From the NCBI RefSeq assembly GCF_000423065.1, contig NZ_AUHG01000017.1, forward strand, positions 62,001 to 126,000: 64,000 nucleotides of DNA, written 5' to 3'. The stretch's first letter is position 1, and each line of letters opens with the position of its first letter. This document shows, piece after piece, positions 44,583 to 53,160 of this stretch. This DNA comes from Christiangramia echinicola DSM 19838. Lineage in GTDB: Bacteria > Bacteroidota > Bacteroidia > Flavobacteriales > Flavobacteriaceae. Both the position numbers and the translations under genes were made by a program. The notes under the pieces are model-generated. The model saw only the letters and a program-made list of their open reading frames with translations. It was not told where the DNA came from and did no database searches.

Positions 44583-45551
44583 TCAAAGGTTATTTTTAAA
44601 CCATTCTGTTTGATTTTCGAGACCCTGGTAGAATGAAGTTTTGGGTTCGTATTTTAAGAGTTTTCGTGCTTTATTAATATTAGCACTAGTGCGAAGTTGA
44701 TCTCCCGGTCTCTTTGGTAAATGTTGGATCTTAATTTTTTTATTGGTGATCCTTTCAATTATATCTATTCCTTCCTGAGTGGTGTGCTCACTTTCAGTTC
44801 CAATATTGAATATTTCGCCATCACATATATCTTCTTTTCCAATAACACTTAAAATTCCGTTGACGATATCTGCCACATAAGTGAAGCTTCTTATATGTTT
44901 TTCGCTTCCCTCAAAAAGAGGAAATTTTTTATCATATAAGGCGCAATCTATAAGTTTGGTAAACAATTTATCTGGTCTCTCCCGGGGACCATAAACCGAA
45001 AATAATCTTAGAGAACATGATCGTAATAAGTTTGAGCGTGATTTTGCCAAAACAAGCTGTTCTGCAGCTAATTTGGTAACTCCATAATCAGATACAGGTT
45101 TTGTTTCTTCATTTTCAGCAAGAGTGGCATATCTGCCATAGACCGAAGATGTACTTAAATTGATGAATAATTTTAGTTCCTTTTGCTTCTGAGCAAAATT
45201 CAACAGGTTATAGGTGGCTATAAAATTATTAGATTGGTAAGATTCAAAAGTAGAATCAGCAGATATACCTGGTTGGCCAGCGAAATGGAAGATATAATGA
45301 ATTTCCTCATTAAGGATCTCTTTCAAATTATCATTACAAAGATCAAATTTGATAATTCTGATGTTTTTTGATTCTAATTGCCGGGCATTTTCAAGTTTTA
45401 GCTCCTGGCTGTAGTAGTTAGAAAAGTTATCTATTCCTATTACATTATATCCTTGCGAAGCAATCTCTTCTGCGAAATGAGATCCAATAAAACCAGCCGC
45501 GCCAGTTACCAAAACGTTCATAGATAATTCAGATTTAGAATCAAAATTCAA
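44583..45551 (-). CDS. NAD-dependent epimerase/dehydratase (UDP-glucuronate epimerase-like)
   Basis: 322 residues of the extended SDR family. The NAD motif is VTGAAGFIGSHFAEE (residues 15-29). Downstream are the catalytic Ser-rich NLSTSSVYGRYA and the YxxxK in SDYGVTKLAAEQLVL. The RPDKLFTKLIDC and RSFTYVADIVNGI regions resemble UDP-sugar 4-epimerases. The substrate sugar is not certain. It lies divergently from a glycosyltransferase gene 137 bases away, suggesting both serve surface polysaccharide or glycan assembly. Confidence 0.88.
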   Translation of the reverse strand: MNFDSKSELSMNVLVTGAAGFIGSHFAEEIASQGYNVIGIDNFSNYYSQELKLENARQLESKNIRIIKFDLCNDNLKEILNEEIHYIFHFAGQPGISADSTFESYQSNNFIATYNLLNFAQKQKELKLFINLSTSSVYGRYATLAENEETKPVSDYGVTKLAAEQLVLAKSRSNLLRSCSLRLFSVYGPRERPDKLFTKLIDCALYDKKFPLFEGSEKHIRSFTYVADIVNGILSVIGKEDICDGEIFNIGTESEHTTQEGIDIIERITNKKIKIQHLPKRPGDQLRTSANINKARKLLKYEPKTSFYQGLENQTEWFKNNL

Positions 45552-45635
45552 GCAAAATAAACCATTAAACCGGAGAAAACATAGTATTTAATCACATTTC
45601 AATTGTTATAAATTTTGAAGATTATATACAGGGGA

Positions 45636-45666
45636 TTGCCTGTTAGGTTTAATACTTCTATTTTTG
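45636..45666 (+). promoter_or_regulatory. promoter of the glycosyltransferase gene
   Basis: TTG at 45636-45638 and TATTTTTG at 45659-45666 with a 20-base spacer, 22 bases before the ATG. It fits the -33/-7 pattern. Confidence 0.5.
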
Positions 45667-45688
45667 GCAAAAATTTTAATATTCCAGA

Positions 45689-46402
45689 ATGGATTATAAT
45701 CTTACGATCATTGTTCCAGTTTTTAATGAAGAAGAAAATCTGATAAGGGTTGAGGAAAAGCTGAAGGAGTATACTTTAAGTTCCAGAGTGAAAACCCAGG
45801 TCTTATTGGTTAATGATGGTTCTAAAGATGGTTCTGAGAAGTTAATGATTGAAATTTGTGACCGTAATCCGGAATTCAATTATATAAGTTTCGAGAAGAA
45901 TTGTGGTTTAAGCGCCGCTATAAAAGCTGGATTTGATTATTCTACAACGAACCTTACCGGGTATATAGATTCAGATCTTCAAACCGATCCCTTTGATTTT
46001 GATCTTTTACTGGAGGAAATCGAAAATTACGATCTGATTACTGGTTATAGACATGAGAGAAAAGATTCGGGTATCAAGAACCTGTCCTCACATGTTGCGA
46101 ACACAGTTAGGAATTGGTTTACTCATGATGGGATGGACGATACTGGATGTCCGCTAAAGATCATTAGAACAGATTACGCGAAAAGGATACCAATGTTTAA
46201 AGGCTTACATCGTTTTTTGCCAGCTATGATCTTATTACAAGGAGGTCGAATCAAGCAAGTTCCTATAAAGCATTTTCCACGGATAGCAGGAACTCCAAAA
46301 TTCGGACTTAGAAATAGACTGGTAAAACCATTAATGGACTGTTTTGGCTATTTATGGATGAAAAAAAACTATATAAACTATAAGGTTTATAAAAAGTCCT
46401 AG
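45689..46402 (+). CDS. family 2 glycosyltransferase (DPM1/DPMS-like)
   Basis: 237 residues of GT-A fold. It starts TIIVPVFNEEENLIRVEEKL, with LLVNDGSKDGSE for nucleotide binding and IDSDLQTDP as the DxD metal motif. The segment TGYRHERKDSG lies in the acceptor loop. It lacks the C-terminal transmembrane helices of some relatives, so it would sit at the membrane surface. It likely transfers a sugar to a polyprenyl phosphate or other acceptor; donor and acceptor are unknown. It is the last chromosomal gene before the integrated element. Confidence 0.9.
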   Translation: MDYNLTIIVPVFNEEENLIRVEEKLKEYTLSSRVKTQVLLVNDGSKDGSEKLMIEICDRNPEFNYISFEKNCGLSAAIKAGFDYSTTNLTGYIDSDLQTDPFDFDLLLEEIENYDLITGYRHERKDSGIKNLSSHVANTVRNWFTHDGMDDTGCPLKIIRTDYAKRIPMFKGLHRFLPAMILLQGGRIKQVPIKHFPRIAGTPKFGLRNRLVKPLMDCFGYLWMKKNYINYKVYKKS

Positions 46403-46548
46403 ACTCACTTCCACTTTCAATTTAAATTCTTTTATAATTCTATCCAAGAGTAGGTTCTGAAACTTACTACTATTTTCCTATAGGGTATACTCCCAGTTGT
46501 CACCAATAGGTGCGGAAAATTTTAATTGTGATCATAGAGGGGTAAAAA

Positions 46549-46578
46549 CAAAAAAGCCTTCCATGAAGGAAGGCTTTT
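46549..46578 (-). terminator. terminator behind the tRNA-Arg 3' end
   Basis: AAAAGCCTTCC / GGAAGGCTTTT with a small loop, and a T run on the minus strand (plus-strand AAAAAA before 46555). It directly follows the 3' end of the tRNA fragment on the minus strand. It was probably the original terminator of that tRNA gene. Confidence 0.75.
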
Positions 46579-46580
46579 CG

Positions 46581-46625
46581 TGATGGCACCAGGATTCGAA
46601 CCTGGGACCGCCTGCTTAGAAGGCA
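46581..46625 (-). other. 3' half of tRNA-Arg(UCU): left attachment site of the element
   Basis: On the minus strand the segment reads, in order: the last anticodon-arm bases, anticodon loop CTTCTAA (anticodon UCU, Arg), 3' anticodon stem GCAGG, variable CGGTC, T arm CCAGG-TTCGAAT-CCTGG, 3' acceptor TGCCATC and discriminator A. The 5' anticodon stem should be CCTGC, but the sequence changes to TTGCC after 46625. The D arm and 5' acceptor strand are absent. This is the direct repeat left when an element integrates into a tRNA 3' end. The intact gene should stand at the far right end, outside the window. Confidence 0.82.
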
Positions 46626-46698
46626 ACTTTTTTGGCAATCATCTAAATGTAAAAATATTGTAAACACAAGAATCACAGAGTTTTATATGGATATTGGA

Positions 46699-46747
46699 TA
46701 CTTTTGATATCATTTGTTACGAAAAAATACTATGCACAAACTATGCA
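46699..46747 (+). promoter_or_regulatory. integrase promoter with ACTATGCA direct repeats
   Basis: A TACTTTTG -7 element lies at 46699-46706. Downstream are two direct repeats ACTATGCA at 46729-46736 and 46740-46747, 11 bases apart (one helical turn on the same face). They sit between the probable transcription start and the integrase ATG (46782). They could be operator or integrase/excisionase arm sites. Confidence 0.45.
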
Positions 46748-46781
46748 TTTTTTAGTTATCTTTAATTTAAGATTTTAAAAA

Positions 46782-48035
46782 ATGGCAAGGGCAAGTTTAA
46801 TACTAGACGTTAGAAAATCATCCAGAAACGTTGATGGATTATATCCAATTGCTCTCAGAATATTTCACCGAAAACAACGAATCATTCGTCTTACCGAAAG
46901 TACATCAAAAGCTGGATGGAATGAAAAAAGAATGTTTTTAAAAAAATCTGTCCTTGCTAATCAAGGTAAAGATTGCGATACAATCAATAAGAATCTATAC
47001 GACAAATTACATTCTGCAAAATCTATAATCAATGAGTTAGGAGATACAATAACTGCAATAAATGTTGATACTTTGGTGGAGCATATTAAAAAAGCCTGGG
47101 ATGATAAATTAAAGTCGGATTTAAAAACTAATTTATCCAACGGATTATCCTTATCGGATTGGGGAGAAGTTCTAATTAAAAGAAAACTAAAAGAAAACAA
47201 ACCCAGTACTGCAAAATGGTATAAAGATTCCATGGCGGCTTTTACAAAATTTAATGACCAAAAATCATTAAAGCTGTATGAAATTACTGTTACCTTGCTT
47301 AAGGAATTTGAGCTTGAACATAGGTCAAAAGGTAATTCAAACAATGCAATTAGCGCCTATATTCGAGCAATTAGGGCCATCTATTATAGTGCTGTGCGAG
47401 AAGATAAATATGTACCCAGCAAAAATCCGTTTCTAAGTTATAAGATTCCAACAACTAATAGAACTAAGAAGAAAGCCCTATCTAAGGAAAAAATAGTAGC
47501 TATTAGAAAATTGAATTATCAAACGGGTACCAATTTATGGCATACCAAAAATTATCTATTAAGTATGTTTAACTGCAGGGGAATGAATCTTATTGATCTT
47601 GCAAAATTAAAAGTTAAGGATGTAGGCGAAAATAGAATTTTTTACGGCAGGAGTAAAACTGGTGACCCTTTATCAGTAAGAATTACTGAAGAATTTGCCC
47701 AAATCCTTTCCTTTTATCTAAAAGATAAAGAAAAGGATAATTTTATTTTTCCAATTGGATATGACGGCTCAGTGGAAAAATTTACCAAATACAAATCGGA
47801 TAGGAGATTGGTGAATAAACTTTTAAAACAAATCGCTAAGGATGCAGGAATTGAAGAAAAGATCACCTCTTATTATATTCGGCATTCCTGGGCTACCATT
47901 GCAAAAAACATGGGGATTTCAACTGAAATCATTAGCGAAGGTTTAGGACATCATTCCATAAAAACCACTGAAATTTATCTAAAGAGTTTCGATAATTCTG
48001 TATTGGATGACGCTAATGATCTAATTGTTGCTTGA
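46782..48035 (+). CDS. int: tyrosine recombinase (integrase) of the element
   Basis: 417 residues typical of Bacteroidota conjugative transposon integrases. An N-terminal arm-binding domain (1-100) begins ARASLILDVRKSSRN. A SAM-like core-binding domain (about 110-210) and a catalytic domain (about 225-417) follow. The first catalytic Arg is in FNCRGMNLIDLAKLK. The second motif is YYIRHSWATIAKNMG, in which the usual first His of HxxR is replaced by Tyr, as in many relatives. LGHHSIKTTEIYLKSF supplies the later His and the nucleophilic Tyr. It is adjacent to the tRNA fragment and should catalyse integration and excision there. Confidence 0.93.
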   Translation: MARASLILDVRKSSRNVDGLYPIALRIFHRKQRIIRLTESTSKAGWNEKRMFLKKSVLANQGKDCDTINKNLYDKLHSAKSIINELGDTITAINVDTLVEHIKKAWDDKLKSDLKTNLSNGLSLSDWGEVLIKRKLKENKPSTAKWYKDSMAAFTKFNDQKSLKLYEITVTLLKEFELEHRSKGNSNNAISAYIRAIRAIYYSAVREDKYVPSKNPFLSYKIPTTNRTKKKALSKEKIVAIRKLNYQTGTNLWHTKNYLLSMFNCRGMNLIDLAKLKVKDVGENRIFYGRSKTGDPLSVRITEEFAQILSFYLKDKEKDNFIFPIGYDGSVEKFTKYKSDRRLVNKLLKQIAKDAGIEEKITSYYIRHSWATIAKNMGISTEIISEGLGHHSIKTTEIYLKSFDNSVLDDANDLIVA

Positions 48036-48537
48036 ATAAATAAAAATTTTAGCTACTCTAGTTTTCAAAAAGTTCAATCTAAATAATAATCCCATTTAAT
48101 ATCCCCGCTCAGCCCATTCCCCTCCACTTCGCGAAAAGCTACATTTCGGGAAAAGAGCTTCACTGCAAAAATCTTGGACCCAATCCCCAATTTTGGCTTT
48201 CCATTTCGTTAATCCTTCCCGCTATGCTTAGAAGCAACACTTCATTTCCGAGCCACAATCGTGAATAGCGTCCGCTTGATAGGAATTCCATTTTATCATT
48301 TGATGCCGCTTCCTATGTTATGATACTTCACAAAAGTCTTTGGACTTACTCTCGCACCCTCACTGCTACACCCTTTTTTGACAGCAAAATACCAACATTT
48401 GGTACTTGACCAGACTGCATAAGCCAGTCGTGCCTCCTTTTTATAAGTCCTTATCAATCCCAAATATTGAAAATGTATCAGCAACAAAAAAAGGTAACAG
48501 CGAAGGCGCTACGGGAAGTAAATCTAAAACAGATATT
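48036..48537. other. non-coding-looking region between int and ssb
   Basis: About 500 bases without a confident gene. The composition is richer in C runs than its neighbours. A dyad TACCAA(cat)TTGGTA lies at 48390-48404. A 63-codon minus-strand frame (48296-48487) and a plus frame from 48406 cross it, but neither has domain features. The stretch could carry a structured RNA or replication/transfer site of the element. Confidence 0.4.
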
Positions 48538-48672
48538 ATGAAATCACTTAAAAACATACAACAGGAAGCAGCAGCAAAGGAAACAAAAAAAGAAAACGCT
48601 CCAGATACAATAAGTAAATCATTTAAAACCACCTGTCTGAAAAGTTCAGTCAGTATTAATACTAATTTTTAA
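48538..48672 (+). CDS. small hypothetical protein before ssb
   Basis: From the ATG at 48538 a 44-residue basic peptide reads MKSLKNIQQEAAAKETKK and ends SSVSINTNF. The frame stays open upstream to 48406, but that part crosses the non-coding-looking region, so the later start is preferred. It ends 11 bases before ssb and would share its transcript. No family recognised; low complexity and Lys-rich. Confidence 0.35.
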   Translation: MKSLKNIQQEAAAKETKKENAPDTISKSFKTTCLKSSVSINTNF

Positions 48673-48683
48673 TTCTTTCAATC

Positions 48684-49043
48684 ATGAGTACTTTAAAAAA
48701 TCACGTACAGTTAATCGGAAACGTTGGCCAGGAGCCAAGTATTACCAATCTTGAAAGCGGCAAGAAAGTAGCCCGTTTTTCACTCGCCACTAATGAGTAT
48801 TACAAAAATGAGAAAGGCGAGAAAATTCAGAATACCGAATGGCACACCATCGTGGCCTGGGGAAAAACAGCAGAAATCATTGAAAAGTATGCAGGTAAGG
48901 GAAAAGAGATAGGAGTGAGCGGAAAACTCAAATCCCGAAGCTACGAGGATAAAGATGGTATAAAGCGCTATGTAACCGAAGTGGAAGCCAATGAAATTCT
49001 TTTGTTAGGCGTAAAGGATGGCAATAATTCTGCCGATAATTAA
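48684..49043 (+). CDS. ssb: single-stranded DNA-binding protein
   Basis: 119 residues forming one OB fold: LKNHVQLIGNVGQEPSI, then GKKVARFSLATNEYYKNEKG, TEWHTIVAWGKTAEI and GKLKSRSYEDKDGIKRY. The acidic C-terminal tail of chromosomal SSB (DDDIPF) is missing. The protein ends GVKDGNNSADN, as in many element-encoded SSBs. It likely coats single-stranded DNA during conjugative transfer. A terminator follows directly. Confidence 0.93.
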   Translation: MSTLKNHVQLIGNVGQEPSITNLESGKKVARFSLATNEYYKNEKGEKIQNTEWHTIVAWGKTAEIIEKYAGKGKEIGVSGKLKSRSYEDKDGIKRYVTEVEANEILLLGVKDGNNSADN

Positions 49044-49052
49044 AAAGATAAA

Positions 49053-49088
49053 GAGGGCGGGTACTTGTTCGCGGTAACGCCCTCTTTT
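49053..49088 (+). terminator. terminator after ssb
   Basis: GAGGGCG / CGCCCTC with an 18-base loop, followed by TTTT. It begins 9 bases after the ssb stop. Confidence 0.8.
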
Positions 49089-49108
49089 CATAATCTAAAC
49101 ATGCAACT

Positions 49109-49558
49109 ATGAAAACTAAAGTTAATGAAATATCGATAAAATATCGGGGTAATTTTAAATTGTCTCAGGCTCCTAAAATTACTTCCTCAGTAAGTGCAGC
49201 AGAACTTTTATTTGAATCATGGAATAAAGACCGCATTGGAATCCAGGAATGTTTCAAGGTTCTACTATTGAACAACGCCAATAAAGTAAAAGGAATTTTT
49301 GAAGTTTCTACCGGAGGGATTACGGGAGCTATGGTAGACCTAAGAATAGTTTTCGCGGTTATTCTAAAGAGCCTAACTACTTCTGTGATCTTAGCACATA
49401 ACCATCCTTCCGGTACTTTGAAACCAAGTGAGTCGGATAAACGTTTAACCGAAAAGATTAAAAGTGCTGCTATCTTACTTGATATCAAAATTCTTGATCA
49501 CTTGATTTTGACACCGGACGGGGAATATTATAGTTTTGCAGATGAAGGAATATTATAA
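49109..49558 (+). CDS. RadC-like JAB/MPN domain protein
   Basis: 149 residues with the JAB metal-site motif: H97 and H99 in LAHNHPSG, then Ser and D110 in SESD (HxH...D of the MPN+ type), with the upstream Glu in QECFKVLLLNN. The N-terminal helix-hairpin-helix domain of full-length RadC is absent, as is usual for copies on mobile elements. Despite the RadC name, no repair function is proven. Element copies are common beside antirestriction and transfer genes. Terminators flank it on both sides. Confidence 0.92.
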   Translation: MKTKVNEISIKYRGNFKLSQAPKITSSVSAAELLFESWNKDRIGIQECFKVLLLNNANKVKGIFEVSTGGITGAMVDLRIVFAVILKSLTTSVILAHNHPSGTLKPSESDKRLTEKIKSAAILLDIKILDHLILTPDGEYYSFADEGIL

Positions 49559-49578
49559 TTTTATATCAAATTATATTT

Positions 49579-49612
49579 AAAAAGACCTGGGTAATTTCCG
49601 GGTCTTTTTTTT
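49579..49612 (+). terminator. terminator after the RadC-like gene
   Basis: AAAGACCTGG / CCGGGTCTTT (one G-T pair) with a gtaattt loop and a run of T. Confidence 0.8.
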
Positions 49613-50022
49613 GAAAAGGGTTTCGATATCCAACCTTTAAACTGCTTAAATTTTGGTGAAAAATTGTATATTTAAATAACTGAAATTCAGTATTATTAAA
49701 AACATAGTTACCCTGATTTTTTGACTTTCGCTGGTAATTATATCCATCAATTTATTTACGGTAGGAATTATATTTCCTAATTAGGCAATTGGCAAAAGCC
49801 ATATTGTATGAAATTTTTGTCCCGCCTGGCGGGACGAAAAGGAATAGCAAGAGGGTAACGGGCAAAGCCACGTTTTATATTCCTTTTCTAATTTAAATTA
49901 TTGATTATCAAATACTTAAAAATTAATAATATGTGCAGATTTCTTCAATTTGCGTCAAATGTGCTGTAATAGTCTGTAAATAGTGATGGAATTACGTCAA
50001 ATACTTCTAAAAAGTCAAAAAA
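49613..50022. other. palindrome-rich region before the mobilization genes (candidate oriT)
   Basis: 410 bases with no gene. Three inverted repeats are clear: TAGGAA(ttatat)TTCCTA at 49762-49779; GTCCCGCC(t)GGCGGGAC at 49819-49835, extended by T and A runs on the two sides; and AAAAGGAATA (49837-49846) paired with TATTCCTTTT (49878-49887). GGC(aaaa)GCC lies at 49791-49800. It directly precedes the mobilization accessory gene and the relaxase candidate, where oriT usually lies. An origin of transfer is inferred, not shown. Confidence 0.5.
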
Positions 50023-50400
50023 ATGGACTCCTTTATCACTATTCGAATTAAACGAAAAACGGCAAAACGTTTTCAGAAATTTTCTAAAACATACTTCAAT
50101 TCTCATTCAGAAACGATGGCTGTAATGCTGGATTTTTTTCTATATAATGAAATCTCTCCAAAGGAAAATTTAGGACCTACCGGTAGAAGGATCGAACAAA
50201 CATTCAAGAAAAGGATCAACGCTGTAATCGCTATTATGAGAGATATTGAAAAAACACAAACGAAACCGACTCTGGCAATGCTGCAATCGCTTTTTGAGAA
50301 TGAAGGGGTTAAAGATAAAGCCCTGATTTTAGAGAAGAAAGTACTTGAGAAAACCGATCGGGTTGGTTACCAGGAGAAAAAAGATTCAGGAGCATTATAA
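50023..50400 (+). CDS. BfmA/BtgA-type mobilization accessory protein
   Basis: 125 residues. The N-terminal ribbon-helix-helix-like segment (SFITIRIKRKTAKRFQKFS, then HSETMAVMLDFFLYNEI) resembles the DNA-binding part of the BfmA/BtgA family. A coiled C-terminal helix (NAVIAIMRDIEKTQTKPTLA) follows. Such proteins bind oriT and assist the relaxase. It stands 11 bases before the relaxase candidate and right after the palindromic region, in the order typical of Bacteroidota mobilization modules. Confidence 0.85.
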   Translation: MDSFITIRIKRKTAKRFQKFSKTYFNSHSETMAVMLDFFLYNEISPKENLGPTGRRIEQTFKKRINAVIAIMRDIEKTQTKPTLAMLQSLFENEGVKDKALILEKKVLEKTDRVGYQEKKDSGAL

Positions 50401-50411
50401 AATATGAAGCC

Positions 50412-51443
50412 ATGTACATCACAATCACAGCCCAGAAAATAGGAGGGACGTTTTCAAAAAGTGTGGCAGATTTTGTGAACTACCTGGAAAAGGAAAATCA
50501 GAGTTTGGAGACAGAAGATACCGAATACTTTTTCAATCAATATGGAGATAAAATTTCTGCAGAAGAAGTGATAAAGGAAATAGATGGAAATACCGCGAAG
50601 TTGGAAAAGACTGAACCGAGGTTCTATTCCATTACGGTGAGCCCTTCCAAATACGAACTAAACAGGTTGCAAAACAGCAGCGAAGATTTAAAGAAATATA
50701 CCAGAGAGCTGATGAAAGATTATGTAGTTTCATTTAACAGGGAGATCCATGGCCGACCGGTCAATATTGATGATATAAAATATTACGCCAGGATCGAGCA
50801 CCAACGAAGCTTTAAAGGCACCGATATACAAGTAAGGGAAAACCAGCCTTTCGCATCCAAAATACTTCAACTCAAAAGTGAACTCAAGAAAGTAGCGCGT
50901 GGCGAACTCTCAGGTAACCTAGCAAGGATGGAGCGTGAAATTAGAAAACTTGAAAAGGCTGCCCCGCATCAGCATGGAGGAAAACGGATTGTTCAGGGCA
51001 TGCTCAAAGAAGGCAAGCAAAGCCATATTCATATAATCGTGAGCCGTAAGGATGCTTCTAACAATTTTAGTTTATCTCCCGGCAGCAAATACAAAGCTTC
51101 CCAGGTAGAATTAAACGGAAAGATGGTGAAAAGAGGTTTTGACCGTGATAAATTTTTTGGAAATGCAGAAAAGACATTCGACAAAAGCTTCGGATATCAA
51201 CGCAATTTTGTGGAAACCTATATAGCCCGAAAAGAGTTTATTCGAAATCCTAGAAACTACTTTTCCGTATTATTGAAACTGCCTATCAATGAAAAAGTCA
51301 TGGCCATGAAAATGTTGCGGGAATCCGGGATGCCCTTGATGCCCAGTATTCCTACGAATAAGTCACAACTTGCTTTAAAGGTTTTTAACCGGTTGAAGAA
51401 GGGTCTGGATATAGCAGTTAGATCAGGTTCTATAGGAATATAA
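50412..51443 (+). CDS. MobB-like relaxase candidate (DUF5712 type)
   Basis: 343 residues. The order is: N-terminal MYITITAQKIGGTFSKSVAD and VNYLEKENQS, then ITVSPSKYEL, a possible nucleophilic-Tyr region (KYYARIEHQRSF), and a histidine patch GKQSHIHIIVSRKD. The last resembles the HxH metal site of MOB relaxases. The C-terminal half is basic and helical. By position between an accessory protein and a coupling protein it should nick oriT. Family assignment to DUF5712/MobB is from recall. Its catalytic Tyr is not established. Confidence 0.75.
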   Translation: MYITITAQKIGGTFSKSVADFVNYLEKENQSLETEDTEYFFNQYGDKISAEEVIKEIDGNTAKLEKTEPRFYSITVSPSKYELNRLQNSSEDLKKYTRELMKDYVVSFNREIHGRPVNIDDIKYYARIEHQRSFKGTDIQVRENQPFASKILQLKSELKKVARGELSGNLARMEREIRKLEKAAPHQHGGKRIVQGMLKEGKQSHIHIIVSRKDASNNFSLSPGSKYKASQVELNGKMVKRGFDRDKFFGNAEKTFDKSFGYQRNFVETYIARKEFIRNPRNYFSVLLKLPINEKVMAMKMLRESGMPLMPSIPTNKSQLALKVFNRLKKGLDIAVRSGSIGI

Positions 51444-51449
51444 TTAGAT

Positions 51450-53030
51450 ATGGAAATTTTTAACTGGTCACATATCATTCTATTTATCATGCTTAGCAGT
51501 TTGGTATTTTATGGAATGTACCGAATTTCCAGATTCGCCTTTTTGATAAATATCCTATTGCTGTTCGGTTTAATAGCCCAATTCTTTTCTTCCGACCAAA
51601 TTATTGAAGGCTTACTTTATTTAGGTTGCCCATTATTATTGATCAATACGTTAGGCTATGTTTTCTTCGATAAGACTGATACAGATAACGGTCCAAAAGA
51701 CAAACATCAGGTAATATTTAAAACCACTGGTAAGGATTTCAGGATAGACAACATTAGACGGGGAGTTTCCATAATTGGATCTGCAGGAAGCGGTAAAACG
51801 GAAAGTATCGTGCATGGAATTCTTAAGCACTTTCAGCAACATAATTTTTGCGGCGTCATTCATGATTATAAAGATTTTGAACTAACCGAAATGGACTATC
51901 CCCTGTATAAAAACTGCAAAATTCCATTTTATATAGTTTCCTTTGATAAGATCATTCACCGGGTGAATCCTATTGCTCCCAGATATCTCGAAAATGAGGA
52001 AAGTGTGAACGAGATCTCCCGGGTGCTGATCGAAAACCTCCTGGAACAAAGAGAATCTGGTACTACGGGAACCACTAAGTTTTTTAATGACGCGGCAGAA
52101 GGTTTGATTAGCGGATTGATCTGGAAGCTAAAAACGTCTTATCCTCAATTCTGTACCCTGCCGCATCTTATCGCCATTTATCAATACCTAGATACCGAAA
52201 GCCTTATTAAATTTCTGGAGACCAATAGAACCTCCAGGGTAATGGCCGATGCTTTTATTAGTGGAAAAGATTCTGAAAGACAAACGGCCGGTGTAAAAAG
52301 TACCCTGGCCAATGCATTGAAGCGTATTAGTACGCAAAGTATTTTTATGGCCTTATCTGCAGACGAAGTTCCTCTAAATATTAATAATCCTGAGAATCCG
52401 TCGGTTATTTCTGTAGTGAATAACCCGAAATTTGACACTTCCTATTCACCCGTTATAGCGGCTATTATTCATACCGTTATTAAACAAATGAGTGTGCGAA
52501 ATTCTGAACCAGCATTTTTGTTGCTGGAAGAAGCACCGACCATAAGGCTATTAAATATGCACCGCATTCCGGCTACTTTGAGAAGTTATGACATTGCCAC
52601 GGTTTATGTAATGCAGGATAAGATACAGAACGATATGATGTATGGGGACAAGGCAAGCAAGGCAATACTTAGTAATCTTTCCTATCAATTCTTCGGAAAA
52701 GTGAATGATCCGGATACTGCTAAATACTACGAACGTTTCTTTGAGATAGTCAAAAAGGAAACTACAAGCGTGAACAGGGGGTACAACCTGGATTTTGATA
52801 CCCGGGTAACTACCGGAGAAAAGGAAATCCCTAAAATAAGGGCAGATGTTTTTTTTCGGTTAAAACAGGGAGAATTTATTACCTATGCCGATGGGAACGA
52901 CAGAAAAGTGCAATTTAAATTGACTAAGATTAAACGAGAGTTTCCAAAAAAATCCCTGAAGTATTCTAAAAAGGATCTGGAGTTAAATTTTGAAAAAATT
53001 CATAGCGAGGCTAGATCTATTTTTGGTTGA
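51450..53030 (+). CDS. type IV coupling protein (TraG/TraD family)
   Basis: 526 residues. Two N-terminal helices (about 8-28 and 32-72) precede the Walker A motif GSAGSGKTE (110-118). TraG/VirD4 core follows, with Walker B-like AFLLLEEAPTIRL and the motif DIATVYVMQDKIQND. It is a hexameric ATPase that hands the relaxase-DNA complex to the mating pore. It starts 6 bases after the relaxase gene. It is shorter than the 650-700 residues of full conjugative TraG, as in mobilization-type or compact elements. Confidence 0.88.
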   Translation: MEIFNWSHIILFIMLSSLVFYGMYRISRFAFLINILLLFGLIAQFFSSDQIIEGLLYLGCPLLLINTLGYVFFDKTDTDNGPKDKHQVIFKTTGKDFRIDNIRRGVSIIGSAGSGKTESIVHGILKHFQQHNFCGVIHDYKDFELTEMDYPLYKNCKIPFYIVSFDKIIHRVNPIAPRYLENEESVNEISRVLIENLLEQRESGTTGTTKFFNDAAEGLISGLIWKLKTSYPQFCTLPHLIAIYQYLDTESLIKFLETNRTSRVMADAFISGKDSERQTAGVKSTLANALKRISTQSIFMALSADEVPLNINNPENPSVISVVNNPKFDTSYSPVIAAIIHTVIKQMSVRNSEPAFLLLEEAPTIRLLNMHRIPATLRSYDIATVYVMQDKIQNDMMYGDKASKAILSNLSYQFFGKVNDPDTAKYYERFFEIVKKETTSVNRGYNLDFDTRVTTGEKEIPKIRADVFFRLKQGEFITYADGNDRKVQFKLTKIKREFPKKSLKYSKKDLELNFEKIHSEARSIFG

Positions 53031-53160
53031 TTTCTAATAGAAATTCTGCTTATCATAACTCTTTGTAAAGCCTGTTTATATCAACAATTCCCTGTTGAAA
53101 GCTTTTTTGAAACTAAATTTCAGGTTTTCAATCTTCTTTATATCTTGTTAAAAATTTAAT

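Noticed and set aside
48296..48487. 63-codon minus-strand frame between int and ssb
   Set aside because: No domain, signal or start context; low-complexity composition. Kept only as part of the unexplained region.
49109..49558. Chromosomal DNA repair gene radC
   Set aside because: It lacks the N-terminal helix-hairpin-helix domain and sits among transfer genes, so it is an element gene.
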